Source: Arthrobacter sp. V1I7
Lineage (GTDB): Bacteria > Actinomycetota > Actinomycetes > Actinomycetales > Micrococcaceae
Assembly (NCBI RefSeq): GCF_030817015.1
Contig: NZ_JAUSYS010000001.1
Location: forward strand, 4,030,001-4,094,000
Length of the DNA stretch: 64,000 nt
Direction of reading: 5' to 3'
The translations under genes were made by a program, and so were the position numbers. The notes beneath the pieces were generated by a model. It searched no databases, had not been told where the DNA came from, and saw nothing but the letters and a program-made list of their open reading frames with translations. Below, in pieces: positions 25,525 to 33,961 of this stretch. The number at the start of each line of letters is the position of its first letter. Positions within the stretch are counted from its first letter, which is position 1.

Positions 25525-28500
25525 CTACCGCTGAACCACGAAGCTCCAGCTGAGGGTGGAGGAGTTCCCGGTCCTGTCGGTCGCGAGGACCCGGACCGTG
25601 TGCTCACCGAAGCTCAGTCGCTTGGACGGGACGTGGCTCAGCCGACCGGTGGACGGGTCGTAGGTGAACTCGCCGGTCTGCACGCCGTCGATGTACAGCA
25701 CGAGGTCGCCTGTACCAAGCTGCGAACGGTCGTCGCGGGCGGTCGCACTGATCGTCGGCTGACGGTTGGTGGTGGTGGACCCGTCCGCCGGGGTGGGATC
25801 GGTGACCTTGGGTGCGGTGGTGTCGGCGGCCTGCTCCACGACGACCTGGACTGTGGCTGTCGCGATCCCGCCGTGGCCGTCGGACACTGTCACGGTGGCG
25901 TTGTAAGTCCCCGGGGCGGTGTAGGTGTAGCCGGGGTCCTTCGCCGTCGAAGTGTCGCTGGTCGTCCCCTGGACCCCGAAGTCCCAGGCGTAGGCCAGCG
26001 TGTCGCCGTCGGCGTCGGCACCCGCGGCGGTGAACCGGGTGGCGAGTGGGGCGCTGCCGGACGCAGGGTCGGCGGCGGCGGTCATGGTCGGTGCCGAGTT
26101 GACCCCGCGGCCGACGAACTGCAGGAAGTTGACGCTCATGATGTTCCCCGGCAACAGCGGGTTCTGCGGCACAAGCGTGTTGTCGAAGACCAGGAACAGC
26201 TCGTGCGAGCCGCCCGGGTCGGACACGGGCATCCGGACGGTAGACCAGGGCTGGTTCGTGCCGGTCCCGGTGACGCTGGCCGAGCCCACCACCGGGCCAG
26301 TCGCCGAGTCCAGGCGGGCCTGGACCGTCCCGCCGAACGGGCCGGCGGCCACGCGCAGGTCCAGCGCGGTGATGCCCGCAAGGTTAAGCGGCCCGTAAGA
26401 GGCGTAGTCGCCGTGTTCGGTCTGGGCGATGGCGCGGCCGCCACCGCCAGCCGAGTCGGTGACGTCCCCTACCGTGACGCCGCTGCTGTTGGTGAAGTGC
26501 TCGGCCTGCCGGACGCGGGTCTGCAGGACCGCCTCGGCGCTGGCGGTCAGCGGCGAGGAGGCGCCCACACCCCCGCCGTCGGTGTAGGAGACGTTGAGCA
26601 CGTAGAAGATCAGCTGGTTCTCGGCCTCCCAGGCCTGCGGCGCCACGACCGTACCCTCGCACCCGGTGGTGCTCTGGTCGCCGTGCGCGTGCTCGTTGTG
26701 CCCCAGTGCGGTTTGCACCACGACCCGGGCGCAGTCGACGGGTCCATCCTCGGGGTCGGTCACGGTGACTTTGTACTGGATCCGGTCACCGCCGTCGTAG
26801 ACCAGGCCTGTGGCGGGGTACTCCAGCGTAACGGTCGGCCGGGTGTTGCCGACCGTTACCGTGCGGGTGGCGGTCGCGGTCTTGCCGCTGAGGTCGGTGA
26901 CGGTCAGGCGCGCCTGCTGGTCGCCGTTCTCCTGGTAGACGTGCGTCGGATTCGCCTCCGTGGAGTCGGTCGTGCCGTTCCCGTCGAAATCCCATGCGTA
27001 GCTCAGGGGCTCACCGTCGGGGTCCATCGAGCCCGCACTGGATAGGGACACCGTCAGCGGCGCCGGGCCGTTGTCCGGTGTGGCGCTGACCGTGGCGACC
27101 GGGGCGCGGGAGCCCGAGACGGAGTTGATCTTGTACAGCGCGGAGTCCGGCGCTGCGCCGGTGTAGGAGCCACTGCCGTAGTCCAGGACGTACAGGGAGC
27201 CGTCCGGCCCGAACTGCATGTCCATCGGCGCGGCGATTGTCGCGGTGTCGAAGAACGGGCTGATCGCAGTGGGCTCGCCCTCCGAGCCGACGTCGACGGT
27301 CTTGATCCAGCCGCGCGCCCAGTCCCCGACGAACACGTCTCCGTCGAGGCTCTCGGGGAACTTCACATCCGAGTCCAGCTCGGGGTTGTAGTCGTAGACG
27401 GGGCCGCCCATGGGCGCCTCGCCGCCGGTGCCGAACTCGTCTGTGGCGTTGCCGTTGTAGTGCACGGTCCCGCCGTCGTACCAGATCCACGGCTCCTGCG
27501 CCGGCGGCAGCTCGCGCAGGCCGGTGTTGCGCGGGGATTCGTTAACCGGGGCCTGGCAGTCGAACGTCGCGCCTGACTCGCCCGTCGCGAAATTGTAGTC
27601 CACGTACGGCTTGTTCGGCCCCGAGCAGTACGGCCAACCGTAATTGCCGGCCGTACGGATCTGGTTGAACTCCACGATCCCTTCGGGCCCGCGGTTCCCG
27701 TCCGCCGCTGCGGCGTCGGGACCGTACTCACCCAGGTACAGCCAGCCCGTCCGCGGGTCCACGCCCATGCGGAACGGGTTGCGGAAGCCCATCGCGTAGA
27801 TCTCCGGACGCGCCTTGGCGGAGTCCACGCCGGTGTACGTCCCGCCGGGTCCGAACAGGTTGCCCTCGGGGATCGTGTAGGAGCCGTCGGCCTGCGCGTG
27901 GATGCGCAGGACCTTCCCGCGCAGGTCGTTGGTGTTGCTGGCCGTGCGCTGTGCGTCGTAGGACGGGTTGCGGGTTGGCCGCTCGTCGATCGGCGTGTAG
28001 TTGTCCGAGGAGAACGGGTTGGTGTCATCACCCGTCGACAGGAAGAGGTTGTTGTCGGCGTCAAAGGCGATGTCCCCGCCGACGTGGCAGCACAAGCCAC
28101 GGTCGGACGGCACCTGGAGGATGACTTGCTCGCTGGCCAGGTCGATCGTCGTGCCCTCGAGCTTGAACCGGGACAGGTACTGCCAGCTCTGGTACGGCTC
28201 GAAGTCCGCCTCGGTGCCGTCCGTGGGCGCGTCGCCCTCGTTTATACCAGGCGTCGCCGGGTCGTCCGCGGGGGTGTCCAAGCGCGGTGCGTAGTACAGG
28301 TAGACCCAGCGGTTGGTCTCAAAGTTCGGGTCGACGGCCACGGCCTGCATGCCGTCCTCGTCGTGGGTGTACACCGGGACCCGTGCGGCCACCGAGGTGT
28401 CACCGGTCTTCGTGGTGTAGAACACCCGGCCGTCGCGCGAGGTGTGCAGCGCATCGCCGTTGGGCAGGACGGCCAGGCCGATCGGCTCGCCCGCGTCCTC

Positions 28501-28650
28501 GCTGCCCATGGCCAGCGTCACCTGCTCGAACTGCCCAAGCGGCAGGGGCGGCACCGTCGCCTCCGCCGTTGACGGCGCCGCCCACAGCGGGCTAGACACC
28601 ACCGCGAGCAGCGCGGCAAGCGTACCGCCCAGTCGTAGAGATCTTTTCAT
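25525..28650 (-). CDS. Large secreted PQQ-type sugar dehydrogenase with PKD, carbohydrate-binding and Ig-like domains
   Basis: 1041 residues from ATG 28650 with AGGAGGA upstream; a longer frame to 28719 has no ribosome site. A signal peptide (to about residue 30) is followed by a glucose/sorbosone-dehydrogenase propeller at about 40-475 (HDEDGMQAVAVDPNF, CCHVGGDIAFDADNNLFLSTGDD, NYGWPYC), a PKD domain about 485-575 (YAWDFDGNGTTDS), an Ig-like domain, a CBM6-like domain about 680-830 (RQAEHFTNSSGV, DLRVAAGPFGGTVQARLDS), a second PKD about 840-930 and a final Ig-like domain. It should act on polysaccharide or sugar outside the cell. The cupredoxin and ThuA genes lie upstream on the same strand. 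It resembles the 733-residue protein at 11297. Confidence 0.87.
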   Translation of the reverse strand: MKRSLRLGGTLAALLAVVSSPLWAAPSTAEATVPPLPLGQFEQVTLAMGSEDAGEPIGLAVLPNGDALHTSRDGRVFYTTKTGDTSVAARVPVYTHDEDGMQAVAVDPNFETNRWVYLYYAPRLDTPADDPATPGINEGDAPTDGTEADFEPYQSWQYLSRFKLEGTTIDLASEQVILQVPSDRGLCCHVGGDIAFDADNNLFLSTGDDTNPFSSDNYTPIDERPTRNPSYDAQRTASNTNDLRGKVLRIHAQADGSYTIPEGNLFGPGGTYTGVDSAKARPEIYAMGFRNPFRMGVDPRTGWLYLGEYGPDAAAADGNRGPEGIVEFNQIRTAGNYGWPYCSGPNKPYVDYNFATGESGATFDCQAPVNESPRNTGLRELPPAQEPWIWYDGGTVHYNGNATDEFGTGGEAPMGGPVYDYNPELDSDVKFPESLDGDVFVGDWARGWIKTVDVGSEGEPTAISPFFDTATIAAPMDMQFGPDGSLYVLDYGSGSYTGAAPDSALYKINSVSGSRAPVATVSATPDNGPAPLTVSLSSAGSMDPDGEPLSYAWDFDGNGTTDSTEANPTHVYQENGDQQARLTVTDLSGKTATATRTVTVGNTRPTVTLEYPATGLVYDGGDRIQYKVTVTDPEDGPVDCARVVVQTALGHNEHAHGDQSTTGCEGTVVAPQAWEAENQLIFYVLNVSYTDGGGVGASSPLTASAEAVLQTRVRQAEHFTNSSGVTVGDVTDSAGGGGRAIAQTEHGDYASYGPLNLAGITALDLRVAAGPFGGTVQARLDSATGPVVGSASVTGTGTNQPWSTVRMPVSDPGGSHELFLVFDNTLVPQNPLLPGNIMSVNFLQFVGRGVNSAPTMTAAADPASGSAPLATRFTAAGADADGDTLAYAWDFGVQGTTSDTSTAKDPGYTYTAPGTYNATVTVSDGHGGIATATVQVVVEQAADTTAPKVTDPTPADGSTTTNRQPTISATARDDRSQLGTGDLVLYIDGVQTGEFTYDPSTGRLSHVPSKRLSFGEHTVRVLATDRTGNSSTLSWSFVVQR

Positions 28651-28752
28651 AGTGCAGTTCCTCCTGAAATTGTTACCGACCAGTCCCGCGTGCCGCGGGT
28701 TGGTGACGTGCCGTGGCACAAGGTCTTTCGGTGGTGGCGCTGGGCGTGGGGG

Positions 28753-29814
28753 TCAGCCCACCCGCACCTGCGTGGTGACAGACGGGGCGAACCGGTCGTA
28801 GGCCACGTAGAGGCCGGGACGGGTGAAGGTGAGGCGCAGCTCCGTGCGGCCGACGCCGGTTGACAAGATTCCGGACTGGACCCGGCCCTCACCGTCCCAC
28901 CGCCCGTCGGCAGGCACGATCGGGACTGTGTCGGCCGGGGCCGTGTGGGTCAGGTGCGGGGCCTCGTTGATCCCGAGCTCCACGGTGTGTGGCGCTCGGC
29001 TCGGGTTGCGCCACACTACCGTTCCGCCGACGGCGACATGGACCTCGGCGGGTACGGCCTGCAGCACCTCTGCCGGGGGGTTCTCCGGCTGGGGTGCGAG
29101 CAGCACAACGGTCTCGTCGACGGCTCGGTGCTCCGCGTGCGCTGCTGCTAGTCCCCTAGCCTGGCCCTTGGCCTCCGCCGCCTCCAGGGGCGGTCGGGGC
29201 GACGCGGGAGCGGGGTCCTCGACGACCTCAACGTCGACGTGCAGATGGGGGTGCACCGCACAGGTGAAGCGGTACGTCCCCGGCTCGAGGTCCTCGGAGA
29301 GCGGCAACTCGCGCTGTTCGCCCGGCAGCAGAGCGCCGAGCGAGAAGTAGCTGCGACCGTCGTAGTGCCTCGGGCCCTCGATGGGCGGCACCGGGCACCC
29401 GCTCGTGGCGTTGGCCGCTTCGCCGCCCCGGCACACGCCCCACACCCCGGGGTTCGGCGCCAGACCCCCGCCTGCCGGGATGAACAGCGGTGGGGGCGTG
29501 CCCTCGGGCGCACTGGTGAACAGGTGGTGGACCGGAGACTCGTCGTCGGGGCCGCGGCCGGGGTTGCCGCTGCGCAGGACGACTACGTCCCCCGGTGCCG
29601 CCTGCACCGTGACCGGGCGCAGGTCCACAACGTCGGCGGCGCCGAGATCAAGTACCACCTCCCGGTGGCCGTCGGGCGTCGGTGCGCCGGCATCCGTCTC
29701 ACCCGGCGCCGGGGTGCACGCGGTGGTCACGGCCAGGACCGCGACCACCGCGAGCGTGAGGACTTGAGAAGTGCGAAGGTGCGCGGCCCGGCTATACGGC
29801 GTCGGCCCGGTCAG
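28753..29814 (-). CDS. Secreted cupredoxin-like lipoprotein
   Basis: About 353 residues if translation begins at CTG 29814, which overlaps the ThuA stop (CTGA). No ATG, GTG or TTG lies before the hydrophobic signal segment in a sensible place (GTG 29748 would leave only 10 residues before the Cys), so the start is uncertain. The signal ends in the lipobox AVTTAC. The middle (FTCAVHPHLHVDVEVV) has the Cys-His-rich copper-site pattern of plastocyanin-like cupredoxins, and a second beta-rich repeat (TVVWRNPSRAPHTVELG) follows. It could pass electrons from the neighbouring dehydrogenase; this is inference. Confidence 0.65.
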   Translation of the reverse strand: MTGPTPYSRAAHLRTSQVLTLAVVAVLAVTTACTPAPGETDAGAPTPDGHREVVLDLGAADVVDLRPVTVQAAPGDVVVLRSGNPGRGPDDESPVHHLFTSAPEGTPPPLFIPAGGGLAPNPGVWGVCRGGEAANATSGCPVPPIEGPRHYDGRSYFSLGALLPGEQRELPLSEDLEPGTYRFTCAVHPHLHVDVEVVEDPAPASPRPPLEAAEAKGQARGLAAAHAEHRAVDETVVLLAPQPENPPAEVLQAVPAEVHVAVGGTVVWRNPSRAPHTVELGINEAPHLTHTAPADTVPIVPADGRWDGEGRVQSGILSTGVGRTELRLTFTRPGLYVAYDRFAPSVTTQVRVG

Positions 29815-31172
29815 GACAACCGCCGGGGGTCGGGGCTCACCGTGATGCCCGCGACCGTGCCGGACATCGACGGCGCCAGCATGTTGTCGCCCGCGACCTG
29901 CAAGACGGCGCAGTGCGGCACGTCCTTGAGGACGACGACCTCTCGCGTTGACCCGGTCGGATTGTCCGAGCCGTAGTACCCCCACCCGGTGGTGATGCTC
30001 AGGTCGTAGTCGTCGGTGGGCAGGGTCCAGGTGAGGTCGACGGTGACGGTGGCGGTCTTGGCCCGGCTCGCGCTCAGGTCGACCACCCAGGTCTGTCCGC
30101 CCCAGCCGAGGTTGCCCGGCAGCCCGCCGGCGAGCGCCTGCGAGTCGGTGGTGCTCACGGTCCGGGGGTCAGCAGTCGCGTTGGTCTCCCGCGTGGCGGG
30201 GACGGGGCACGGCTTGCCGATGGTGTTCGGGACAGGTGCGGGTGGCTGCGGTCCGGCCGGCAGCGGCAGGTCTGCGTCGAGGCAGGCGCGGTCCGGACGA
30301 ACGTCGCTCAGCCAGTCGATCGCGCTCACGATTGAGCCTTGGTAGGCCGGATCGGACCAGGTGCTGTCGTTGTGGCCCATGTTGTTGTAGAAGACGCGAC
30401 CCTCGCCGTAGGTCCGCTTCCAGGCGATCGGCTGATCGTCCTCGTAGGGCTGCGACCCCGTCTGGATCCCCTCGCGCACGGATGTCTCGTCCAGCGAGAG
30501 CAGGACATCGGTCCCTGGAAGGTTGCGCGGCAGGGAGATGCCGGGGACACCACGGGCGCCGCGCCAGCGGTAGTACTCGTCGGACAGCTCGAAGGAGTCG
30601 GACCCGGCCCAGCCGGCGACTGTGGGGTCGGAGTGGTTCTCCACCTGGATTCGTGCCGGAGCGTCGCCCGCGCCGTGCGGGTGGGAGTCGAACTGCGCAC
30701 CGAAGAGCTGGCTGTGTTCGGCCCACCCGTACTCGCTGTCCAGGGCGGCGTGGATGCCGAGGTTCCCGCCGCCACAGCTCGACCAGCGCATGACCTCCTC
30801 GCGCTGCTGCTCAGTCATCGGAGCCTTGCCCGTTGTGCTGACCCACATGAGCACGTCGTAGTTGCGCAGGTTCGCCATGGACAGGTCCGCGGGGTTCTCG
30901 GTGACCGTCGCGGAGAATTTCCCCTCCTTCTGGGCGAGCTCGAGCATGGTCTTCTCGCCTGTGGTGATGCTCGGGTGGCGGAAGCCGTAGGCGCCGCCCC
31001 AGACGAGCACTCGGGGCGAGTCGTCGGCGGGCTCTACCGCCGCTGCGGCCGGGCTTAGGGCCCCCACCGCCAGCACGACCGGCAACAGGGCGGTCGCGAC
31101 ACGTAGGGTCCTCGCGCGGTGCTGCGCACGGCGGGGAGGCTGATTGGCTGGCGTAGGGGCGTCATTGTCCAT
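29811..31172 (-). CDS. Secreted ThuA domain-containing protein
   Basis: 453 residues from ATG 31172; an upstream open frame to 31493 is discarded because only this start gives a signal peptide (Arg-rich then Leu/Ala-rich, cleavage near SPAAAAV). Residues about 48-285 form a ThuA (class I glutamine amidotransferase-like) domain: VLVWGGAYGFRHPSI, NYDVLMWVSTTG, GGGNLGIHAAL and RVFYNNMGH. A C-terminal beta-rich domain (about 340-453) may bind carbohydrate. ThuA is linked to trehalose/disaccharide use. Upstream of the ATG there is no clear ribosome site. Confidence 0.82.
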   Translation of the reverse strand: MDNDAPTPANQPPRRAQHRARTLRVATALLPVVLAVGALSPAAAAVEPADDSPRVLVWGGAYGFRHPSITTGEKTMLELAQKEGKFSATVTENPADLSMANLRNYDVLMWVSTTGKAPMTEQQREEVMRWSSCGGGNLGIHAALDSEYGWAEHSQLFGAQFDSHPHGAGDAPARIQVENHSDPTVAGWAGSDSFELSDEYYRWRGARGVPGISLPRNLPGTDVLLSLDETSVREGIQTGSQPYEDDQPIAWKRTYGEGRVFYNNMGHNDSTWSDPAYQGSIVSAIDWLSDVRPDRACLDADLPLPAGPQPPAPVPNTIGKPCPVPATRETNATADPRTVSTTDSQALAGGLPGNLGWGGQTWVVDLSASRAKTATVTVDLTWTLPTDDYDLSITTGWGYYGSDNPTGSTREVVVLKDVPHCAVLQVAGDNMLAPSMSGTVAGITVSPDPRRLS

Positions 31173-31652
31173 TCGCGAGACACTACCGGCATTTAGGTCG
31201 GCACACAAGCAAAAGTTGCACGTGCTGCGACAGAGCTTCAGTGGACTGGCCGAGTGGCAGTCGGCCCTAGGGAAATCCAGTGCGTGGGCCCGGCGGCAGT
31301 GGAACAGGCAAGGCCTTGACGGGGAGCTAGGTGCGGGTTCGAGCCCTGCTGGAGGATATCCGCCGCACTCCACTACGTCCCTATTCAGTGCAGGGGGAGG
31401 GGATGACGAGCGCTTTCCGCCATACAACATAATCGATACGTCGCCCTCCTGACGTGACGTTGTCATCTTTTGATTGACTATCGACAAAAGCATTTGCTTT
31501 AGTTGATTGGTGACACATAGCTGAACAGCATGATCTCCATCTCGGAGTCCACGGAATCCGGAACTTTCGTGGACGCCGACAGTTCCGCTCCGGCTCCCCG
31601 GCCCTCCCCGAGGACCGGGCGCCGGAAGCCGCCACCTCTAGGAAGACCCACC
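31173..31652. promoter_or_regulatory. Divergent intergenic region with tRNA-like arms
   Basis: 480 bases between the ThuA gene and the divergent dehydrogenase operon, so it holds both promoters. An AT-rich stretch (31425-31515) is the likeliest promoter site. It also has a sequence that folds like a tRNA T arm (31333-31349) and a D-arm-like hairpin (31249-31265), but they are too far apart for a tRNA. A purine-rich ribosome site (AGGAAGA, 31640-31646) serves ATG 31653. Confidence 0.4.
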
Positions 31653-32873
31653 ATGCCACCACACGAACCACCCCAGAACCGCCCCCACCCGGAAACCAAT
31701 ACCCTGGGCGTGGCGATGATCGGCTACGCCTTCATGGGCAAAGCCCACTCCAACGCCTGGCGGAACGTCGCGTCCTACTTCGATGTCCCGGCCTTCGAGC
31801 AGAAAGTCCTCGTGGGCCGTGACGCCGCCGCCGTCGCCGAAGCCGCCGCGAAATACGGCTGGGGTGAAACGGCCACTGACTGGCGAGCCGTCATAGAACG
31901 CGATGACATCGACATCGTGGACATCTGCGCCCCGGGCTGGCTGCACGCCGAGATCGCCACCGCCGCCCTCGAGGCCGGCAAGCACGTGCTGCTCGAGAAG
32001 CCGCTGGCCAACACCCTCGCCGAGGCCGAAGCCATGACGGCCGCCGCCCAAAAGGCACGGGCCAAGGGCGTCCAGTCGATGGTGGGATTCAACTACCGCC
32101 GCGTCCCGGCCCTGGCCCTGGCGAAGGAACTGATCGCCGAAGGCCGGCTGGGGACCATCCGACAGGTCCGCGCTGCCTACCTGCAGGACTGGCTGGCCGA
32201 CGAAACAGCCCCCATGACCTGGCGCCTGAAAAAGGAAACCGCAGGCTCCGGGGCGCTCGGGGACATCGCCTCCCACACGATCGACCAGGTCCTGTTCCTG
32301 CTCGGGGACCAGGTCACCGAAGTCTCCGGCCGCACACACACGTTCGTGGATCGCCGCCCCGGCGCGGCGGGCCTGGAGGAAGTAACGGTCGACGACGCCG
32401 CCTGGGCCACGCTGTCCCTCGCCTCCGGAGCGGTCGCCTCCGTCGAGGTCTCGCGGGTGGCCACCGGCCGGAAGAACTCGCTGAAGCTGGAGATCTACGG
32501 AGACAAGGGCGCCATCCTCTTCGACCTGGAGAACCTGAATGAACTCCGCTTCCTCGATGCCACCGCACCCGCCCGCGAGCAGGGCTTCCGCCGGATCCTG
32601 GTCAACGAACCCGAGCACCCGTATCTTGAAGCGTGGTGGCCCCAAGGCCACATCATCGGCTGGGAGCACACCTTCACCCACGAGGTCCGCGACTTCCTGC
32701 TGGCGATCGACGACGGAACCCCGCCATCGCCGTCGTTCGAGGACGGCCTCGAAGTCCAGCGGATCCTGAACGCCGTCGAAGAATCCGCCGCCGCGAAAAG
32801 CTCCACCATCCAACTGACCCGCGCCCCTGCCGGCCCGCAGACGGCACAGACCGCAACTTCTGAAGGAGCCTGA
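31653..32873 (+). CDS. Gfo/Idh/MocA family NAD(P)-dependent dehydrogenase
   Basis: 406 residues, ATG 31653 with AGGAAGA upstream; the frame to 31530 is open but lacks a ribosome site. Rossmann motif VAMIGYAFMGKAHSNAW and catalytic LEKPLANT are present, followed by GFNYRRVPAL and GSGALGDIASH. It is a paralogue of the protein at 20079. It heads an operon with a TIM-barrel isomerase and a full ABC importer, so it likely oxidises the imported sugar or polyol to a keto form. Substrate unknown; inositol-type compounds fit. Confidence 0.9.
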   Translation: MPPHEPPQNRPHPETNTLGVAMIGYAFMGKAHSNAWRNVASYFDVPAFEQKVLVGRDAAAVAEAAAKYGWGETATDWRAVIERDDIDIVDICAPGWLHAEIATAALEAGKHVLLEKPLANTLAEAEAMTAAAQKARAKGVQSMVGFNYRRVPALALAKELIAEGRLGTIRQVRAAYLQDWLADETAPMTWRLKKETAGSGALGDIASHTIDQVLFLLGDQVTEVSGRTHTFVDRRPGAAGLEEVTVDDAAWATLSLASGAVASVEVSRVATGRKNSLKLEIYGDKGAILFDLENLNELRFLDATAPAREQGFRRILVNEPEHPYLEAWWPQGHIIGWEHTFTHEVRDFLLAIDDGTPPSPSFEDGLEVQRILNAVEESAAAKSSTIQLTRAPAGPQTAQTATSEGA

Positions 32874-32874
32874 T

Positions 32875-33897
32875 ATGCCCCGCCCCTACACCCTGTTCAC
32901 CGGCCAGTGGGCCGACCTCCCATTCGAGGAAGTCGCCAAGCTTGCCTCCGGCTGGGGCTACGACGGCCTCGAAATAGCCGTCTCCGGAGACCACCTGGAC
33001 GCCTGGCGCTGGGACGAACCCGGCTATGTCGAGGCCAAGCTCGCCGTCCTGGACAAATACAACCTCAAGGTCTGGGCCATCTCCAACCACCTCAAGGGCC
33101 AGGCCGTGTGCGATGACCCCATCGACTTCCGCCACGAAGCCATCGTCGGGTCCAAGGTCTGGGGCGACGGCGACCCCGAAGGCGTCCGCCAACGCGCCGC
33201 GGAGGAAATGAAGCACACCGCCCGGCTCGCCAAGGCACTCGGCGTGGAGACCGTCGTCGGCTTCACCGGCTCCTCCATCTGGCAGTACGTGGCCATGTTC
33301 CCGCCCGTCCCGGAGAAGGTGATCGACGCCGGCTACCAGGACTTCGCCGACCGCTGGAACCCCATCCTTGACGTCTTCGACGAATGCGGCGTCCGCTTCG
33401 CGCACGAAGTTCATCCGTCAGAAATCGCCTACGACTACTGGACCACCGTCCGCACCCTCGAAGCGATCGGCCACCGGCCGGCGTTCGGGCTGAACTGGGA
33501 TCCGTCACACTTCATGTGGCAAAGCATTGACCCGGTTTCGTTCATCTGGGACTTCAAGGACCGGATCTACCACGTCGACTGCAAGGACACCAAGCTGCGC
33601 CCCACCGGCCGGAACACCGTCCTGGGCTCGCACCTGCCCTGGGGCGACCCGCGCCGCGGCTGGGACTTCGTCTCCGCAGGCCGCGGCGACGTGCCCTGGG
33701 AATCGTCCTTCCGCGCCCTGGCCGCGATCGGCTACACCGGCCCCATCTCCGTCGAGTGGGAAGACGCCGGCATGGACCGACTGCACGGCGCCCCGGAAGC
33801 CCTCGCCGCCCTCAAAAAGTTCGACTTCCCCGCATCGAACACCTCCTTCGACGCCGCGTTCAGCGCCAAGGACCGGGCCGAAAAGCGGGAATCGTGA
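32875..33897 (+). CDS. Sugar phosphate isomerase/epimerase, TIM barrel
   Basis: 340 residues, ATG 32875 one base after the preceding stop with GAAGGAG upstream. It has the AP-endonuclease-2 type barrel: LFTGQWADLPFEEVAK, GYDGLEIAVSGDHLD, FAHEVHPSEIAYDYW, NWDPSHFMWQ, YHVDCKDTKL and SVEWEDAGMD, with His/Asp/Glu metal ligands. No signal peptide, so it acts in the cytoplasm. Paired with the dehydrogenase it fits an oxidation-isomerisation route for sugars or cyclitols (inosose isomerase-like activities occur in this family). Confidence 0.88.
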   Translation: MPRPYTLFTGQWADLPFEEVAKLASGWGYDGLEIAVSGDHLDAWRWDEPGYVEAKLAVLDKYNLKVWAISNHLKGQAVCDDPIDFRHEAIVGSKVWGDGDPEGVRQRAAEEMKHTARLAKALGVETVVGFTGSSIWQYVAMFPPVPEKVIDAGYQDFADRWNPILDVFDECGVRFAHEVHPSEIAYDYWTTVRTLEAIGHRPAFGLNWDPSHFMWQSIDPVSFIWDFKDRIYHVDCKDTKLRPTGRNTVLGSHLPWGDPRRGWDFVSAGRGDVPWESSFRALAAIGYTGPISVEWEDAGMDRLHGAPEALAALKKFDFPASNTSFDAAFSAKDRAEKRES

Positions 33898-33961
33898 TGG
33901 TTCGCATTCCTTGACCGGACAGAACCGGCCCTGTAACAGTTAGCTCGTGGAGGAGGCATCA

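Noticed and set aside
31249..31357. Possible tRNA or tRNA-Sec gene
   Set aside because: T arm and a D-arm-like hairpin are present, but 67 bases separate them, no matching acceptor stem exists and no proper anticodon arm can be drawn.
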